The translations under genes were made by a program, and so were the position numbers. Shown here one piece after another: positions 15,535 through 25,419 of a DNA stretch of 64,000 bases (within the stretch, counting starts at the first letter, position 1; each line of letters begins with the position of its first letter). This DNA comes from Candidatus Heimdallarchaeota archaeon (GTDB taxonomy: Archaea; Asgardarchaeota; Heimdallarchaeia; Hodarchaeales; Hodarchaeaceae): contig RDOB01000006.1 of assembly GCA_011364965.1 (NCBI GenBank), positions 116,244 through 180,243 on the forward strand, in the 5' to 3' direction. The notes under the pieces are model-generated. The model saw only the letters and a list, made by a program, of their open reading frames with translations, made no database searches and was not told where the DNA came from.

Positions 15535-16239
15535 ATGATAGAATTAAAAGCGATTGGAAAACACTATCAAATGGGGGAAATTAAAGTAAAAGCTTTGGAT
15601 GACATAAATTTAGAAATAACAAAGGGTGAAATCGTAGTATTACTCGGACCTTCGGGTTCTGGGAAAACTACTTTATTAAATCTGATTGGGGCTCTAGATT
15701 CTCCAACTGCTGGTGAAATAGATATTAATGGAACCCGCATCTCAAAATATAAGCGAAGTCAACAATTTAAATTCCGTCGTAATACTATTGCATTCATATT
15801 CCAGACCTTTAATCTATTTCCAACTTTATCTGCATTCGAAAATGTCCAATATGTTGCTGAACTTTCCAAAATAAAAGAAAGTAAGAAAAAGTCCAAGGAT
15901 GCTTTAGAAGCTGTAGGTCTTGGGGGTCGAATTCGACATTTTCCGCATCAACTATCTGGAGGAGAACAGCAGCGAGTAGCAATTGCAAGAGCTTTAGTCA
16001 AAGAATCACCAATCATATTAGCAGATGAACCAACAGGAGAATTAGATTTCAAAACAGGAAAACAAATCCTCGAATTACTTGTTCAACAGCATGGGAATGG
16101 AACCACTGTTTTAATAGTTACTCATAATCGTGAAATAGCTCGAGTATCAAATCGTGTGGTTGAATTACACTCAGGAAAAGTTACGAGTGATGGGCCTCCT
16201 CAAAATGGCAAAGTTCCTATCGATAAGCTCCATTGGTGA
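15535..16239 (+). CDS. ABC transporter ATPase, LolD/MacB type (system 1)
   Basis: A 234-residue ATPase that would drive the FtsX-type permease encoded next. Walker A is GPSGSGKT at residues 38-45, the signature is [15 protein letters not shown], Walker B is IILADEPTGELD, and the switch His is in VTHN. The LD-F/K-T-G stretch and the 230-residue length fit the MacB/LolD subfamily, which works by mechanotransmission across the membrane rather than by classical solute transport. The stop lies 5 bases before the permease ATG, so the two genes are translationally coupled. Confidence 0.94.
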   Translation: MIELKAIGKHYQMGEIKVKALDDINLEITKGEIVVLLGPSGSGKTTLLNLIGALDSPTAGEIDINGTRISKYKRSQQFKFRRNTIAFIFQTFNLFPTLSAFENVQYVAELSKIKESKKKSKDALEAVGLGGRIRHFPHQLSGGEQQRVAIARALVKESPIILADEPTGELDFKTGKQILELLVQQHGNGTTVLIVTHNREIARVSNRVVELHSGKVTSDGPPQNGKVPIDKLHW

Positions 16240-16244
16240 TAGAA

Positions 16245-18719
16245 ATGGGTAATTTAAAACTATTACTACGCTGGTCAATTCGAGATTTACAACAGCGCTG
16301 GATCCAAGTCATTACGATATCAATTATTATTGCTTTAGGGATTGGGGTATACACGGGATTAAGTAGCACAACACCATGGCGTCAAACATCCTTTGAAGAG
16401 AGTAATGAAGCATTGAACATGTTTGACTTAAAAATGAGTCTTTTGACGGGAGGTTGGATCAATCAAACAGATCTAGATGCATTAATTATGAATTTAACAT
16501 ATTCAGAGAGCTTAAAGGGTATCGAATATCGAATCAGTATACCTACAACAGTAAATGCTTCCACAGTAAATAAATCAATTCTTGTTAATGGAAAAATAAT
16601 TGGAGTTGACATGGTAGAGGGATCAGAGGCAGTAGAGGTGAATGGATTTGCTATAACTGAAGGACGTCATATTCAATCAAATGAACGATCTGAAAACGTT
16701 TGCCTAGTAGAATACAATTTTGCCCAGTATTATGAACTTACAGCAAATAATCAGACACTTCAGATCTCAGGAGGATATGAACTCTCATATATAGGGACAG
16801 TATTGACCCCAGAATATTTTATGGTGGTCGAGGGAAATTTAATATTTGCAGAATCCGCATTCTGTGCATTGTTTGTACCCCTAGAAACCGCGCAATTTAT
16901 TTTAGAACACTCTATTGGAATCCCTAAAGGATACATAAATGAAGTACTTTTTTTATTTGATGAAGGTGGAGACATCACTTCATTTGCACAAGAGCTTGAA
17001 GATGAAATTGAAACGCAATATCCTCAATTGAGTATTGATTTAATGGAGAAAGATGAACATCCTTCTTATAAATTACAGCTAGAAGATATTCCAGGGGATC
17101 AGGAGATGTATTACATATTTTCTTTCTTGGTTTTGCTCATCGCAATTTTTGGTGCATATAATCTTATCTCACGGGTAGTAAATTCTCAACGTAGGCAAAT
17201 TGGAATCAATATGGCATTAGGTGTACCTCCAAGGTTCATAGCCATCCGATATTTTCTATTTAGTCTGGAAATTTCACTGGGGGGTATTTTTTTTGGATAT
17301 ATTTTTGCATTATTCTTTGGCCACGCCTTAGGAGGAGTGATAAAGGAATTAATCCCTTATGTGGTCTGGCGAGAGTGGTTGGTAACTGAATTATTTATAC
17401 AAGGAACACTCATTGGGATAATCATTCCTATTTTTGCTTCCTTCATTCCCATATGGCGCGCTATTCGAATGCAGCCTATAGATGCAATTCAAACAGGAGC
17501 AAGAATTGGAACAGGAAAGAAATTTTCCCCTTTTTTGACCTACCTTCGGTTGCCTGGATCAATTTTCCTTCAAATTCCAATTCGGAATCTAACCCGAAAT
17601 CTCAGAAGAACTCTCTCGACATTTGGGGGAATAGCTCTAGCAATCTGTGTCTTGGTTGGAGTAATAGGATTTATGGATGGTGCAGATAAATTACTTGCTG
17701 ATGAGGAGGCTCTCATTATAGGCGATTCAGAGAACCGAATTGATGTGACTCTAAATAATTTATATAATGCCACCTTATACCCCGTGACAAATATGACTAA
17801 TCATGAAGATGTAAGGTCTGCAGTAACAATGCTTCAGTTTCCTGTTTCCATTTATTCAACAGGCAAGTCTATCGATATAATTATGCGAAGCTTTAATATT
17901 ACGAACGAGATATGGGTTCCTCTTTCAGCAAGTGAATTAGAAGGGAAAAATTTGTACAAAGGAGCTATTATTTCACAAGAAGCAGCCCAAGACTTGAATG
18001 TTAAGGTGGGGGATGAAATCACGCTTGAACACCCCTATCGAGAATCAGCATTTCGTTATACCAAGCAAAATACCACATTCCACCTCCTAGCGATTCAAAA
18101 AAGTAATATCCGATTTTGGATGTACTGCGATCTCACTGCTAATAGCCCCATATTCAATATGACAGGATTAACCAATTCACTCATGGTACTCCCAAAAGCT
18201 GGAGTAACAGAATTAAACCTTAAAGAAAGCTTTTTTACCCTTCCGGGATATAGTAGTGTTCAATCGGTCACTCAGATTGTGAAAGTTTATGAAGAGCTGA
18301 TAGAAGTATTTAGGTCAATTTTTGAAGTTTTACAGTATGTAGTAATCGTATTGGCCGTACTGCTGGTATATAACACCACATCGGTCAATATGGAAGAACG
18401 TACTCGAGAACTGGCTACCATGGGTGCATTTGGTACCCCAATTCGGATCACTTCCCGAATCTTGATGTTGGAGGCATTTATGGCCGGGGTACTGGGATCT
18501 GTCACTGGGTATTTCTTGTTATCCCCTTTTATAGTAACTGTGTTAGAAAATAAGGTCACGGAAGCTATGGATGAGATTGGATTGACCGCAACGCTGACCC
18601 TCACCAGTTTAGGTGTACTTATCGTGATTGGAGTGATCTTAGTGACAATAATTCCCTTGCTTTCAGTACGAAAGTTAATGCGAATGGATCTGCCTTCAGC
18701 TCTACGTGTGAGTGAATAA
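16245..18719 (+). CDS. ABC transporter permease, double FtsX-domain type (system 1)
   Basis: An 824-residue permease with two FtsX-like units. There is a single N-terminal span (about residues 17-38), a large extracellular domain (about 40-280), three spans (about 285-410), a second single span near 445-465, another extracellular domain, and three C-terminal spans. RRQIGINMALGVPPRF and RTRELATMGAFGTPIR are the two cytoplasmic coupling segments. The ATG at 16245 has GGTGAT 5 bases before it; in-frame TTG and GTG codons further upstream are weaker. Likely role: moving lipids or envelope proteins, or signalling across the membrane. A hairpin and T-tract overlap its stop. Confidence 0.9.
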   Translation: MGNLKLLLRWSIRDLQQRWIQVITISIIIALGIGVYTGLSSTTPWRQTSFEESNEALNMFDLKMSLLTGGWINQTDLDALIMNLTYSESLKGIEYRISIPTTVNASTVNKSILVNGKIIGVDMVEGSEAVEVNGFAITEGRHIQSNERSENVCLVEYNFAQYYELTANNQTLQISGGYELSYIGTVLTPEYFMVVEGNLIFAESAFCALFVPLETAQFILEHSIGIPKGYINEVLFLFDEGGDITSFAQELEDEIETQYPQLSIDLMEKDEHPSYKLQLEDIPGDQEMYYIFSFLVLLIAIFGAYNLISRVVNSQRRQIGINMALGVPPRFIAIRYFLFSLEISLGGIFFGYIFALFFGHALGGVIKELIPYVVWREWLVTELFIQGTLIGIIIPIFASFIPIWRAIRMQPIDAIQTGARIGTGKKFSPFLTYLRLPGSIFLQIPIRNLTRNLRRTLSTFGGIALAICVLVGVIGFMDGADKLLADEEALIIGDSENRIDVTLNNLYNATLYPVTNMTNHEDVRSAVTMLQFPVSIYSTGKSIDIIMRSFNITNEIWVPLSASELEGKNLYKGAIISQEAAQDLNVKVGDEITLEHPYRESAFRYTKQNTTFHLLAIQKSNIRFWMYCDLTANSPIFNMTGLTNSLMVLPKAGVTELNLKESFFTLPGYSSVQSVTQIVKVYEELIEVFRSIFEVLQYVVIVLAVLLVYNTTSVNMEERTRELATMGAFGTPIRITSRILMLEAFMAGVLGSVTGYFLLSPFIVTVLENKVTEAMDEIGLTATLTLTSLGVLIVIGVILVTIIPLLSVRKLMRMDLPSALRVSE

Positions 18720-18753
18720 ACAGGAAATCTCACTCACAATCCTTAACTTTTTT
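18707..18753 (+). terminator. Hairpin and T-tract at the end of ABC system 1
   Basis: TGTGAGTGA (18707-18715) pairs perfectly with TCACTCACA (18730-18738) across a 14-base loop, followed by a T-rich stretch near 18747-18753. The first arm lies within the last codons of the permease. Probable intrinsic-type terminator. Confidence 0.55.
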
Positions 18754-18859
18754 CCTTTTCCGAGGCATATGGCGATACTCGATATGAAACGCGAGATATC
18801 TAGATTATTAAACCAAATGATATACATTTAAATAATGCAAAACTGGTTTGTGATGGGAA

Positions 18860-19582
18860 TTGATATTCTTGAAAAAGAGTGCATTCAATCGGTTGAATTT
18901 CTCTAGTATCTTACTTGCGTTTTTGGTAGCTACTTCAAGTTCATCAGATTGCTTTATTCAGGCATCTGTACCCTCTGAAATACATTCTGCAAATGCAATC
19001 TGGATAGAACCATCAAATCTAACAATCAAGGACATAGGTGATAAATTCAACATTACTGTTTTTATTAACATAACACAGGTCAGCTTCGCTTGGCAGATCA
19101 AATTGTATTTTAATTCAACAGTATTAATGGCACTTAAAACAGGTTATACCTGCATTAACGGAAGTGAGTTTTTTTCCGAATACCCTTCGATAACTGTAAC
19201 TCCAATAATTAACAATGAAGAGGGATACATTCTTCACGGGGAATCATTACTTAGTAATGATGAGAAAGCTTCCGGATATGGAAGTTTAATATGGATAGAG
19301 TTTAATCTAACACAAATTCCGACCCAGAATGACTCTACAGTATATTTTTCGATACCCTATGGAATTGATACTTTTATTTTAACACCATACATTGATATAA
19401 TTCCTATGGATTCGATGAACGGAGCAAAAGTCTCTATAAAGACTACAAACTTACCACCCTTTCCAGATATCATTACACTAATAATAATTACTATCATTAT
19501 CGGAATAGTTGTGGGTACTCTTGTATTACTGAATAGAAAAAGAAGAAGGAAGAAAAAGGATTTTGAAGAACAGGAAAATTAG
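18860..19582 (+). CDS. Membrane-anchored cohesin-like surface protein
   Basis: A 240-residue secreted protein. It has an N-terminal signal segment (about residues 10-32), one cohesin-like beta-sandwich (about 44-190), and a C-terminal span (about 200-224) with a basic cytoplasmic tail (NRKRRRKKK). The sandwich shows the usual order: a strand such as FNITVFINITQVSFAWQIKL, then a strand ending in a Leu/Met-rich turn, then SGYGSLIWIEFNL. Several N-x-S/T sites suggest glycosylation. The start is a TTG; 18860 and 18869 are both possible. The next gene overlaps by 20 bases and contains a dockerin, so the two products are probably partners: this one the anchor, that one the bound protein. Confidence 0.7.
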   Translation: MIFLKKSAFNRLNFSSILLAFLVATSSSSDCFIQASVPSEIHSANAIWIEPSNLTIKDIGDKFNITVFINITQVSFAWQIKLYFNSTVLMALKTGYTCINGSEFFSEYPSITVTPIINNEEGYILHGESLLSNDEKASGYGSLIWIEFNLTQIPTQNDSTVYFSIPYGIDTFILTPYIDIIPMDSMNGAKVSIKTTNLPPFPDIITLIIITIIIGIVVGTLVLLNRKRRRKKKDFEEQEN

Positions 19583-22331
19583 ATCAATTTGCATATTCGT
19601 AATAATACTCTATGCTAGCATTATAAGTGTAACTCTCGGCGCTGCACCTGTGAATACGTCTTCCTTAAATATTGAGAAAGCGTTCTCAGAATCTACTGGT
19701 AATGATATCCTGATTATAAGTGATCCAAGTAAATATGCTTTTTTTGGATGGTATAGACCAACTTATTTTAGTGTTACAATATGGGAACTCTTAAATAGAA
19801 CTGTACTGTGGGCTTCTAGCTATACTCAACCCAATGAGACAAAAATTGTGTTTTTCCAAGAAAGTAATGATACAAATGCAGCAGAAGTATATACATGGCT
19901 AATCAATGGAGGTTATTCCGCTGAGAATATCATATTACATCCCACATCAGATACTGCTACATTACTTTCTAATTATTATGATAATAGTGATTTGGTGCTC
20001 TATTGGAACACTTTTGGCTATGAATCAATGAATATTGTCAATTCAGGGATTCCTTTCATTACAGTATCCGCTATGCAGACCGATGAGATGGGAATTGGCA
20101 TTGGAAGTTCCACCAAAAGCGCATCCAACGATACATTTCATGTTGTTAATAACAAATACTATCCGACAGAAAATTATCCTTTAGGTCCCTTAATTTTTGA
20201 TGATACATATCATTATGAAGCCACAGAAGCTTCAAGCGAGGGAAAAGTTCTGATTCAGGCGGAGGTGAAGAGTGTTGCTTCCCAGGTAGAAATCTCAATT
20301 TTTCAAAATATCGAGGTTTTAGAGAATGGGAGTGCATATATGAGTTATACAATTGTTGTTCCTGAATCCCCGTTAGCTACTCTCTTACGTCAGTCTTTTT
20401 TTTCCAATACATCATCTCTTGAACCTAATGTCGAGTATGATGTGCCAGATAATATAACGGTTACTGATGAGACTACTCTGGAGAAGAATATTAAAACTGT
20501 AGCCTTAAAAGGGGATGTGAGCGATGGTGATGGCCAAGTTGATAAGGAGGATCTTGAGCTTATAGCGGGAAACATTGGTTCCATGATAGGTGATGATAAC
20601 TGGAAAACTGATCTAGATCTAAACTGGGACGGAAAAATTGATGTAAAAGACCTCGCGATCGCAGCACACAATTATGAGAAAACTGTCGAGGGTACAGGAA
20701 ATTTATATATTGCAGGATACTATAACGGAACATTGATTAATTGTACAGATGTTTACTATCGTGGACCAGAAGGATCAGCAAAAACGGATTTCTCAAAGTC
20801 GGGATTCATTTGGTATAATCTACCCCCTGGTAATTATACAATTTATGGATCCTATAATGAGACTGAGAAGAGCACAAATGCCATAATTGAGCCGAGAAAG
20901 ACGACTTTTGCTCAAATAAATTTCGGTGGGCAGCAACCACTCGCTGAACGAACAGATCAGGCTCCAGTAAAGGAAGCTTTATACCAAGGAATTGCCTCGG
21001 AGCAACTGATTCTTCTAGGTTTTGACATGAATATAACTCAATCCAAAATAATCCCTTTTAGCTCTGCAAATGAAACTAGAATCTTACTAATGGCTAAATC
21101 AACTAATTTTGCGGAGTATATAGGTGGCTTGGATTGGAGAATCAATATTGGAGCCTGGAACGAAAGTGACAAAGCACTAGTGGCTGAGTTCATTTTCACA
21201 AAAATACAATATATGATGCTAATGCTTCAATCACTTCCAGGGGAACAGAAATATATATCCAATTGGTCAATGAATATTAGTTTACCTGTTGGATACACCC
21301 TCTTTGATCAAAGTAAGCTCAACCAGCTGAATTGGACGATTGATTTTGGAGAGGGAACAATTATCCAAGCCAATGTGACAGAGATTGCTGGAAATATCAT
21401 TGTAGATGAAGTTTTGGTAGTAACTGAACGAAATATAACAGCAAATGAAACATACCTAGCAACCGCCTTAGGTCAATATAAAGTGTTTGCAATCAATTAC
21501 TCTCATCCTTATATTCCCCCAAGTATTATGATGAAATCAATATGCAAACCAGGGGGGGATTGGTCGAAGACATGGAGTTATACAATAGCTCCTGCCCCTT
21601 GTGAAAAGACTTGGAGTATTGGTGGAACCGTGGGGTTAGATATTACAGTGAGAGCAACTCCTGTATTAAGAATTCAATGGTTTATGGGGTGGGAAAGGAA
21701 ATGGGAAAGGAAAGGATTTAAACTCCAATGGTTTGAATCTTGGATGAAAATTACTCCTTCAATAAAAGTAGAAACATCTTTAGGAGTAGGGGTTAGTTAT
21801 AGCAAAGAGTGGACTTATAGACTATTAACGTTATCTAATAGATTCTATTTTTGGGCAGGAAGTGTACCAGTCTGGGCTAACTTACAATTATCGGTGGATG
21901 CAGGTATAATATTTGATGCATGGGGAAAAATTTCAGTTTCGACCTGGGTGTTGTTAGAAACAATGTATAAAGCTGGAGTTAGATGGGATGTAGCATCTGG
22001 TTGGAGCACAATATGGGATAGTGCTGTAAGCGTGAATCGTGGGACTCCCCAAATATCAGGATCAGCAGGATTAAGTGTAACTCCAAAAGCAACCTGTAGA
22101 CTAGCATTCTTGATATATGATGTCGGGGGGCCTTTTGTTGCAGCTGTACCTTATGCACCAATGGAGATAATTTATTATTCAAACCAACCTAATGAATGGT
22201 CTATCCAACTTAGATTCAAAATTGAAGCAGGAGTTACCCTCGCAGGCTGGATAAACAAAATACTCAACCTTTTATCCTATTCAAAAACAATTAAAGATTG
22301 GCTTCTGAAATCGTGGAGCGGTAATTGGTAA
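19563..22331 (+). CDS. Large secreted dockerin-containing protein
   Basis: A 922-residue extracellular protein with a signal peptide (about residues 5-26). Residues about 30-260 form an unrecognised alpha/beta region. Residues 316-372 are a type I dockerin with two Asp-rich calcium loops (KGDVSDGDGQVDKEDL and DLDLNWDGKIDVKDL). Residues about 375-455 look like a PEGA/carboxypeptidase-regulatory beta domain (NLPPGNYTIYGSYN). The C-terminal 460 residues are Trp-rich and beta-rich and match no family I know. There is no anchor of its own, so surface attachment through the cohesin-like protein of the upstream gene is likely. The start overlaps that gene by 20 bases. Confidence 0.8.
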   Translation: MKNRKIRSICIFVIILYASIISVTLGAAPVNTSSLNIEKAFSESTGNDILIISDPSKYAFFGWYRPTYFSVTIWELLNRTVLWASSYTQPNETKIVFFQESNDTNAAEVYTWLINGGYSAENIILHPTSDTATLLSNYYDNSDLVLYWNTFGYESMNIVNSGIPFITVSAMQTDEMGIGIGSSTKSASNDTFHVVNNKYYPTENYPLGPLIFDDTYHYEATEASSEGKVLIQAEVKSVASQVEISIFQNIEVLENGSAYMSYTIVVPESPLATLLRQSFFSNTSSLEPNVEYDVPDNITVTDETTLEKNIKTVALKGDVSDGDGQVDKEDLELIAGNIGSMIGDDNWKTDLDLNWDGKIDVKDLAIAAHNYEKTVEGTGNLYIAGYYNGTLINCTDVYYRGPEGSAKTDFSKSGFIWYNLPPGNYTIYGSYNETEKSTNAIIEPRKTTFAQINFGGQQPLAERTDQAPVKEALYQGIASEQLILLGFDMNITQSKIIPFSSANETRILLMAKSTNFAEYIGGLDWRINIGAWNESDKALVAEFIFTKIQYMMLMLQSLPGEQKYISNWSMNISLPVGYTLFDQSKLNQLNWTIDFGEGTIIQANVTEIAGNIIVDEVLVVTERNITANETYLATALGQYKVFAINYSHPYIPPSIMMKSICKPGGDWSKTWSYTIAPAPCEKTWSIGGTVGLDITVRATPVLRIQWFMGWERKWERKGFKLQWFESWMKITPSIKVETSLGVGVSYSKEWTYRLLTLSNRFYFWAGSVPVWANLQLSVDAGIIFDAWGKISVSTWVLLETMYKAGVRWDVASGWSTIWDSAVSVNRGTPQISGSAGLSVTPKATCRLAFLIYDVGGPFVAAVPYAPMEIIYYSNQPNEWSIQLRFKIEAGVTLAGWINKILNLLSYSKTIKDWLLKSWSGNW

Positions 22332-22362
22332 TGTTCTCTATCCATAATACATTGATTGCATC

Positions 22363-23517
22363 TCACTCCTCGTGAGAAATAGAGGAAGAAGAATTCCGAG
22401 GTTTAATCCCTTTCTTCTTTTCCCAGAGTGTACGTAGCAGTAGTATTAGGCTTCCAGCGGAAACAATACTACCAACGGGCCAGTAGAGTACCTCAATAGA
22501 ATATCGATGATCATCTTTTATCTTATAAAATCTGAAACCTATAAATCTATCAGGAGCATGATAAGGGAAAGAATCATATTCTAAAGGAAAAACAAGAAGA
22601 TTTCTATTATATGGTACTCCAGATAATGTCCAATTAGTAAAAATAAAAAGTGGTTCAGTTTTTTGTATCTCTCCTCGAGATAAACGGTAATCAGGTTGCT
22701 CTAATCCATTTATAATGTTTACTGATTTGGTGATAGAACGTTTTTGTAGATTATAACCCAAAAAATTGGATCTGGAAGAAAGGATTCGCGTATTTGGGTC
22801 AGATTCATACCAAAAAATGCCATCTATGTCAAGATAGAGAAAATTGGAATCGAGTCTAGCCAGATTTACTGTGTTGATTAGAGTCAAAGTTTGGATATCA
22901 TAAGCTAATATGTTGATAAAGTCATTCTCGGAATTATAATAATCCCATCCAATCTCTAAAAGCCAAAGGATTTGGTTTTGAATTCCAAAAACCGCGCGGT
23001 AATATTCATTCAGCTCTGTTAAAAGACTAACATTCGTAACACTAATTGTTTGATTTGAAATGACACCTTGATCTTTCGAAAAGCATATTAATTGCTGAGA
23101 GGAAGCTAACCATGAGTCAGATTTTTCCAAGGTCCAAAAATATGTGTTATTCAATATCAATCCTAGATAAGTTTTATTAGGGTTAAGAGGAAGGGAATAA
23201 ATCCCATAATCATCAACACTTGAATATAATTCGGTGAAATTCACTTCAAGTAAGTTCCATGGAGAGGGATTATCAATAAAGTGAACGAAATCATAGAAGC
23301 TGTTTTTATTAATGAAACCACTGTCATAACGGAAAGAATGGTCTAAGGTAACGTTAAGTGGATCAAGAAAGAGGAGATCAGAAGGATGTGATTCCTCAAC
23401 AAGAAATAATGACCCAAAACGAGCATTACGATCCAGAACTATGAAAAAACTGATCTGAGATATAAGAAGAAGGCCAATACTAGCAATTGCCCAGAGAATA
23501 AGCTTTGAATTTGTCAT
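22363..23517 (-). CDS. Surface protein with signal anchor and C-terminal span
   Basis: A 384-residue protein with a hydrophobic N-terminus (about residues 6-28), a long Asn-rich extracellular region, and a C-terminal span (about 345-365) followed by a Lys/Arg tail (EKKKGIKPR). The extracellular part contains regularly spaced aromatic strands and may be a beta-propeller, but I cannot name a repeat. It converges with the dockerin gene 31 bases away. No enzymatic motif is visible. Confidence 0.7.
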   Translation of the reverse strand: MTNSKLILWAIASIGLLLISQISFFIVLDRNARFGSLFLVEESHPSDLLFLDPLNVTLDHSFRYDSGFINKNSFYDFVHFIDNPSPWNLLEVNFTELYSSVDDYGIYSLPLNPNKTYLGLILNNTYFWTLEKSDSWLASSQQLICFSKDQGVISNQTISVTNVSLLTELNEYYRAVFGIQNQILWLLEIGWDYYNSENDFINILAYDIQTLTLINTVNLARLDSNFLYLDIDGIFWYESDPNTRILSSRSNFLGYNLQKRSITKSVNIINGLEQPDYRLSRGEIQKTEPLFIFTNWTLSGVPYNRNLLVFPLEYDSFPYHAPDRFIGFRFYKIKDDHRYSIEVLYWPVGSIVSAGSLILLLRTLWEKKKGIKPRNSSSSISHEE

Positions 23518-23642
23518 TCAACATTACCAGGGAGGAACAAAAACATGATGAAATGAAATTTTAAATTAATAAACTATTTGATTGTAGAAAAAGCGTTTCT
23601 TTTTGAAAATAAAAAGACATATTAGGCAGTAAATATACAGTA

Positions 23643-25118
23643 TTAACGCAAATCATGGTTGGGGACGTATGTATCATTAAGAGAAAGAGCGAATCGGAAA
23701 TAATCAACGGGTGTGAAGATTTTGTAATAGAACTTCACACTATACTCTTTCTTGACCTTATCTACTTTTCTAGCAAATGGTTTGATCCATTTGTTTGGCA
23801 TCTTCAGGTAACCAAAATAATAATAGGGTGATTCGCGATCCTGCAAAAAAATATCACATTTTGGGAACGAGAGGAAATGTTGAGGCCAATGAATGTCTTT
23901 TGTCTCGGTTGAAACAAATAGAAATACTGAGAGATCAAGGCCAATATTGAAGAATTGATGTGTTTTTAAAAGTAAGCTAGATTTATCATACTCATCGAGG
24001 CGTGTGGAGATTTGAGGAACCGAAACATTAATAGTTTTGCTTAGATCCTTTAAATTCCGAAAGCTCCCCTCAATGGTTAGAAAATCAAGAATCTTGATAT
24101 CAGCAGGGGTTAATGGTCGAAAGGGATTAAATGTTGGCTCTAGGGACTGAGAAATATCGGGGGAAGGAGTGATGATTTCCACTGTAGGGGTTGCATGAAG
24201 GAAGGAAGGAGCAATCTGCCATTGATCCTCACCAGGGGAAAGGTTTGTTAAGTTCCAAGATTGTGTACGGTTCAACATGGGCTGAAAGACTGTATTTTTC
24301 ATTTGATCTTGAAGTGAAATGAATACATTCGTTTCATGATACGGAAGTTGTACTATACTGAAAGTTGCCATAGTTAAATCGATTGAAAGAAGTAAATATT
24401 TCATAAATTCCTTGGGGAATGGGTTCTGATGTATCAGCAGGAACGTTTCATACCCCAGTCGTCCCATATCTAGCGTGAAATCCGACTGAACAAGCTGCAT
24501 CAACTGAATTACGTTCATGCGACGCTGAAGAGTTCGGAGGGAGATCCCAATGTCATCTGCAGCGGTAGATTGAATTAATTTAAATTGCTTTATTGCTGAA
24601 GTGTCCATCAGGGAACCCTGATAAGATTTTAGGATTGCAATATCCACAGTATCAAGCGGAACAGAAAAATTTGTCAGAATGGGAAAGAGGAACTCAAACA
24701 GATCCTCACAAGTAGGTTGGATTTCTTTCGTCAAAATCCTATTGATAAAATATGTAATTAGATTCCTCTGATGGTAGCAAATTTCATACGTAATTAGATT
24801 GAGTGGAAAAAGGATATTTCCCCTTTTCTGGAAATTTATGGCTATAGAAGAGTAGGATTTTAACCAAGCCTTATTGAGAGTAAGGTAACCCTTATTTTTG
24901 TGCGTTTCAAAAAACGGATAGATGTGAGAATCTAATATCGTTTTAGAAAAGTTCAGGGCATCAGCTAAATCATAGTTTTTAGCTTCGTGATGAATATAGT
25001 CCCAAATATTGAGAAAATCAAGTACAATCTCCTCAATGTGATAGACACTGGATTTTTGTCGGAGAATTTCGACTCCAGTAAGTGTCTGACTTTTTGGTGG
25101 CATCACGTGTGAATGCAT
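23643..25118 (-). CDS. Two-domain helix-turn-helix regulator-like protein
   Basis: A 491-residue soluble protein. The segment near residues 190-215 (TAADDIGISLRTLQRRMNVIQ) is a helix-turn-helix. A second one lies at about 340-385 (LTPADIKILDFL, then LKDLSKTINVSVPQISTRLDEY), with the form of a winged helix of the Lrp/MarR type. The N-terminal 130 residues and the linkers are unfamiliar. The two DNA-binding units in one chain could bind a long or bipartite site. An 8-base inverted repeat lies 56-92 bases before its start. No clear ribosome binding site precedes the ATG. Confidence 0.65.
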   Translation of the reverse strand: MHSHVMPPKSQTLTGVEILRQKSSVYHIEEIVLDFLNIWDYIHHEAKNYDLADALNFSKTILDSHIYPFFETHKNKGYLTLNKAWLKSYSSIAINFQKRGNILFPLNLITYEICYHQRNLITYFINRILTKEIQPTCEDLFEFLFPILTNFSVPLDTVDIAILKSYQGSLMDTSAIKQFKLIQSTAADDIGISLRTLQRRMNVIQLMQLVQSDFTLDMGRLGYETFLLIHQNPFPKEFMKYLLLSIDLTMATFSIVQLPYHETNVFISLQDQMKNTVFQPMLNRTQSWNLTNLSPGEDQWQIAPSFLHATPTVEIITPSPDISQSLEPTFNPFRPLTPADIKILDFLTIEGSFRNLKDLSKTINVSVPQISTRLDEYDKSSLLLKTHQFFNIGLDLSVFLFVSTETKDIHWPQHFLSFPKCDIFLQDRESPYYYFGYLKMPNKWIKPFARKVDKVKKEYSVKFYYKIFTPVDYFRFALSLNDTYVPNHDLR

Positions 25119-25173
25119 TGCAAGTCACTTGGAGGGATATGATTTTTAAAGCTACCTAGAGAAATCATCCGAG

Positions 25174-25210
25174 TGACCCGATAATTTGTTAGGAAAAAAA
25201 TGTCGGGTCA
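25174..25210. repeat. 8-base inverted repeat before the two-domain regulator
   Basis: TGACCCGA (25174-25181) and TCGGGTCA (25203-25210) are exact reverse complements, 29 bases from start to start. It lies between the leftward regulator and a small rightward ORF. It is a candidate binding site for the regulator. The rest of 25119-25779 shows no other structure beyond the small ORF at 25267. Confidence 0.4.
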
Positions 25211-25266
25211 ACACAAGAAAAAAACCAAAATACAAAACGACTTAAGTCATAAGAGTTGAAAAAAAG

Positions 25267-25419
25267 ATGGAACGTAAATTAAGAAACCGAGTAAGCACAC
25301 TTGATATTCAAATAATATTGATGAAATTATTACCATGGATATTCTTCCTCTTATTATTAGTAGCATCCTCTTCCTTAGGTATTGCAACTGGTGATCCTAA
25401 GAGACCAGCAGTAGATTAG
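25267..25419 (+). CDS. Possible small membrane protein, 50 residues
   Basis: An ATG-to-stop frame encoding a basic N-terminus (MERKLRNRVS), a hydrophobic segment at residues about 17-40 (LMKLLPWIFFLLLLVASSS) and a short polar tail. The pattern is that of a single-span small protein. No clear ribosome binding site is present, and it could be chance. It would be the only gene in the 660-base interval, downstream of the inverted repeat. Confidence 0.35.
   Translation: MERKLRNRVSTLDIQIILMKLLPWIFFLLLLVASSSLGIATGDPKRPAVD

Noticed and set aside
18287..18733. 148-codon ORF on the minus strand of the first FtsX permease
   Set aside because: It is a by-product of the permease coding sequence; its protein is Ser/Thr/Ile-rich without structure.
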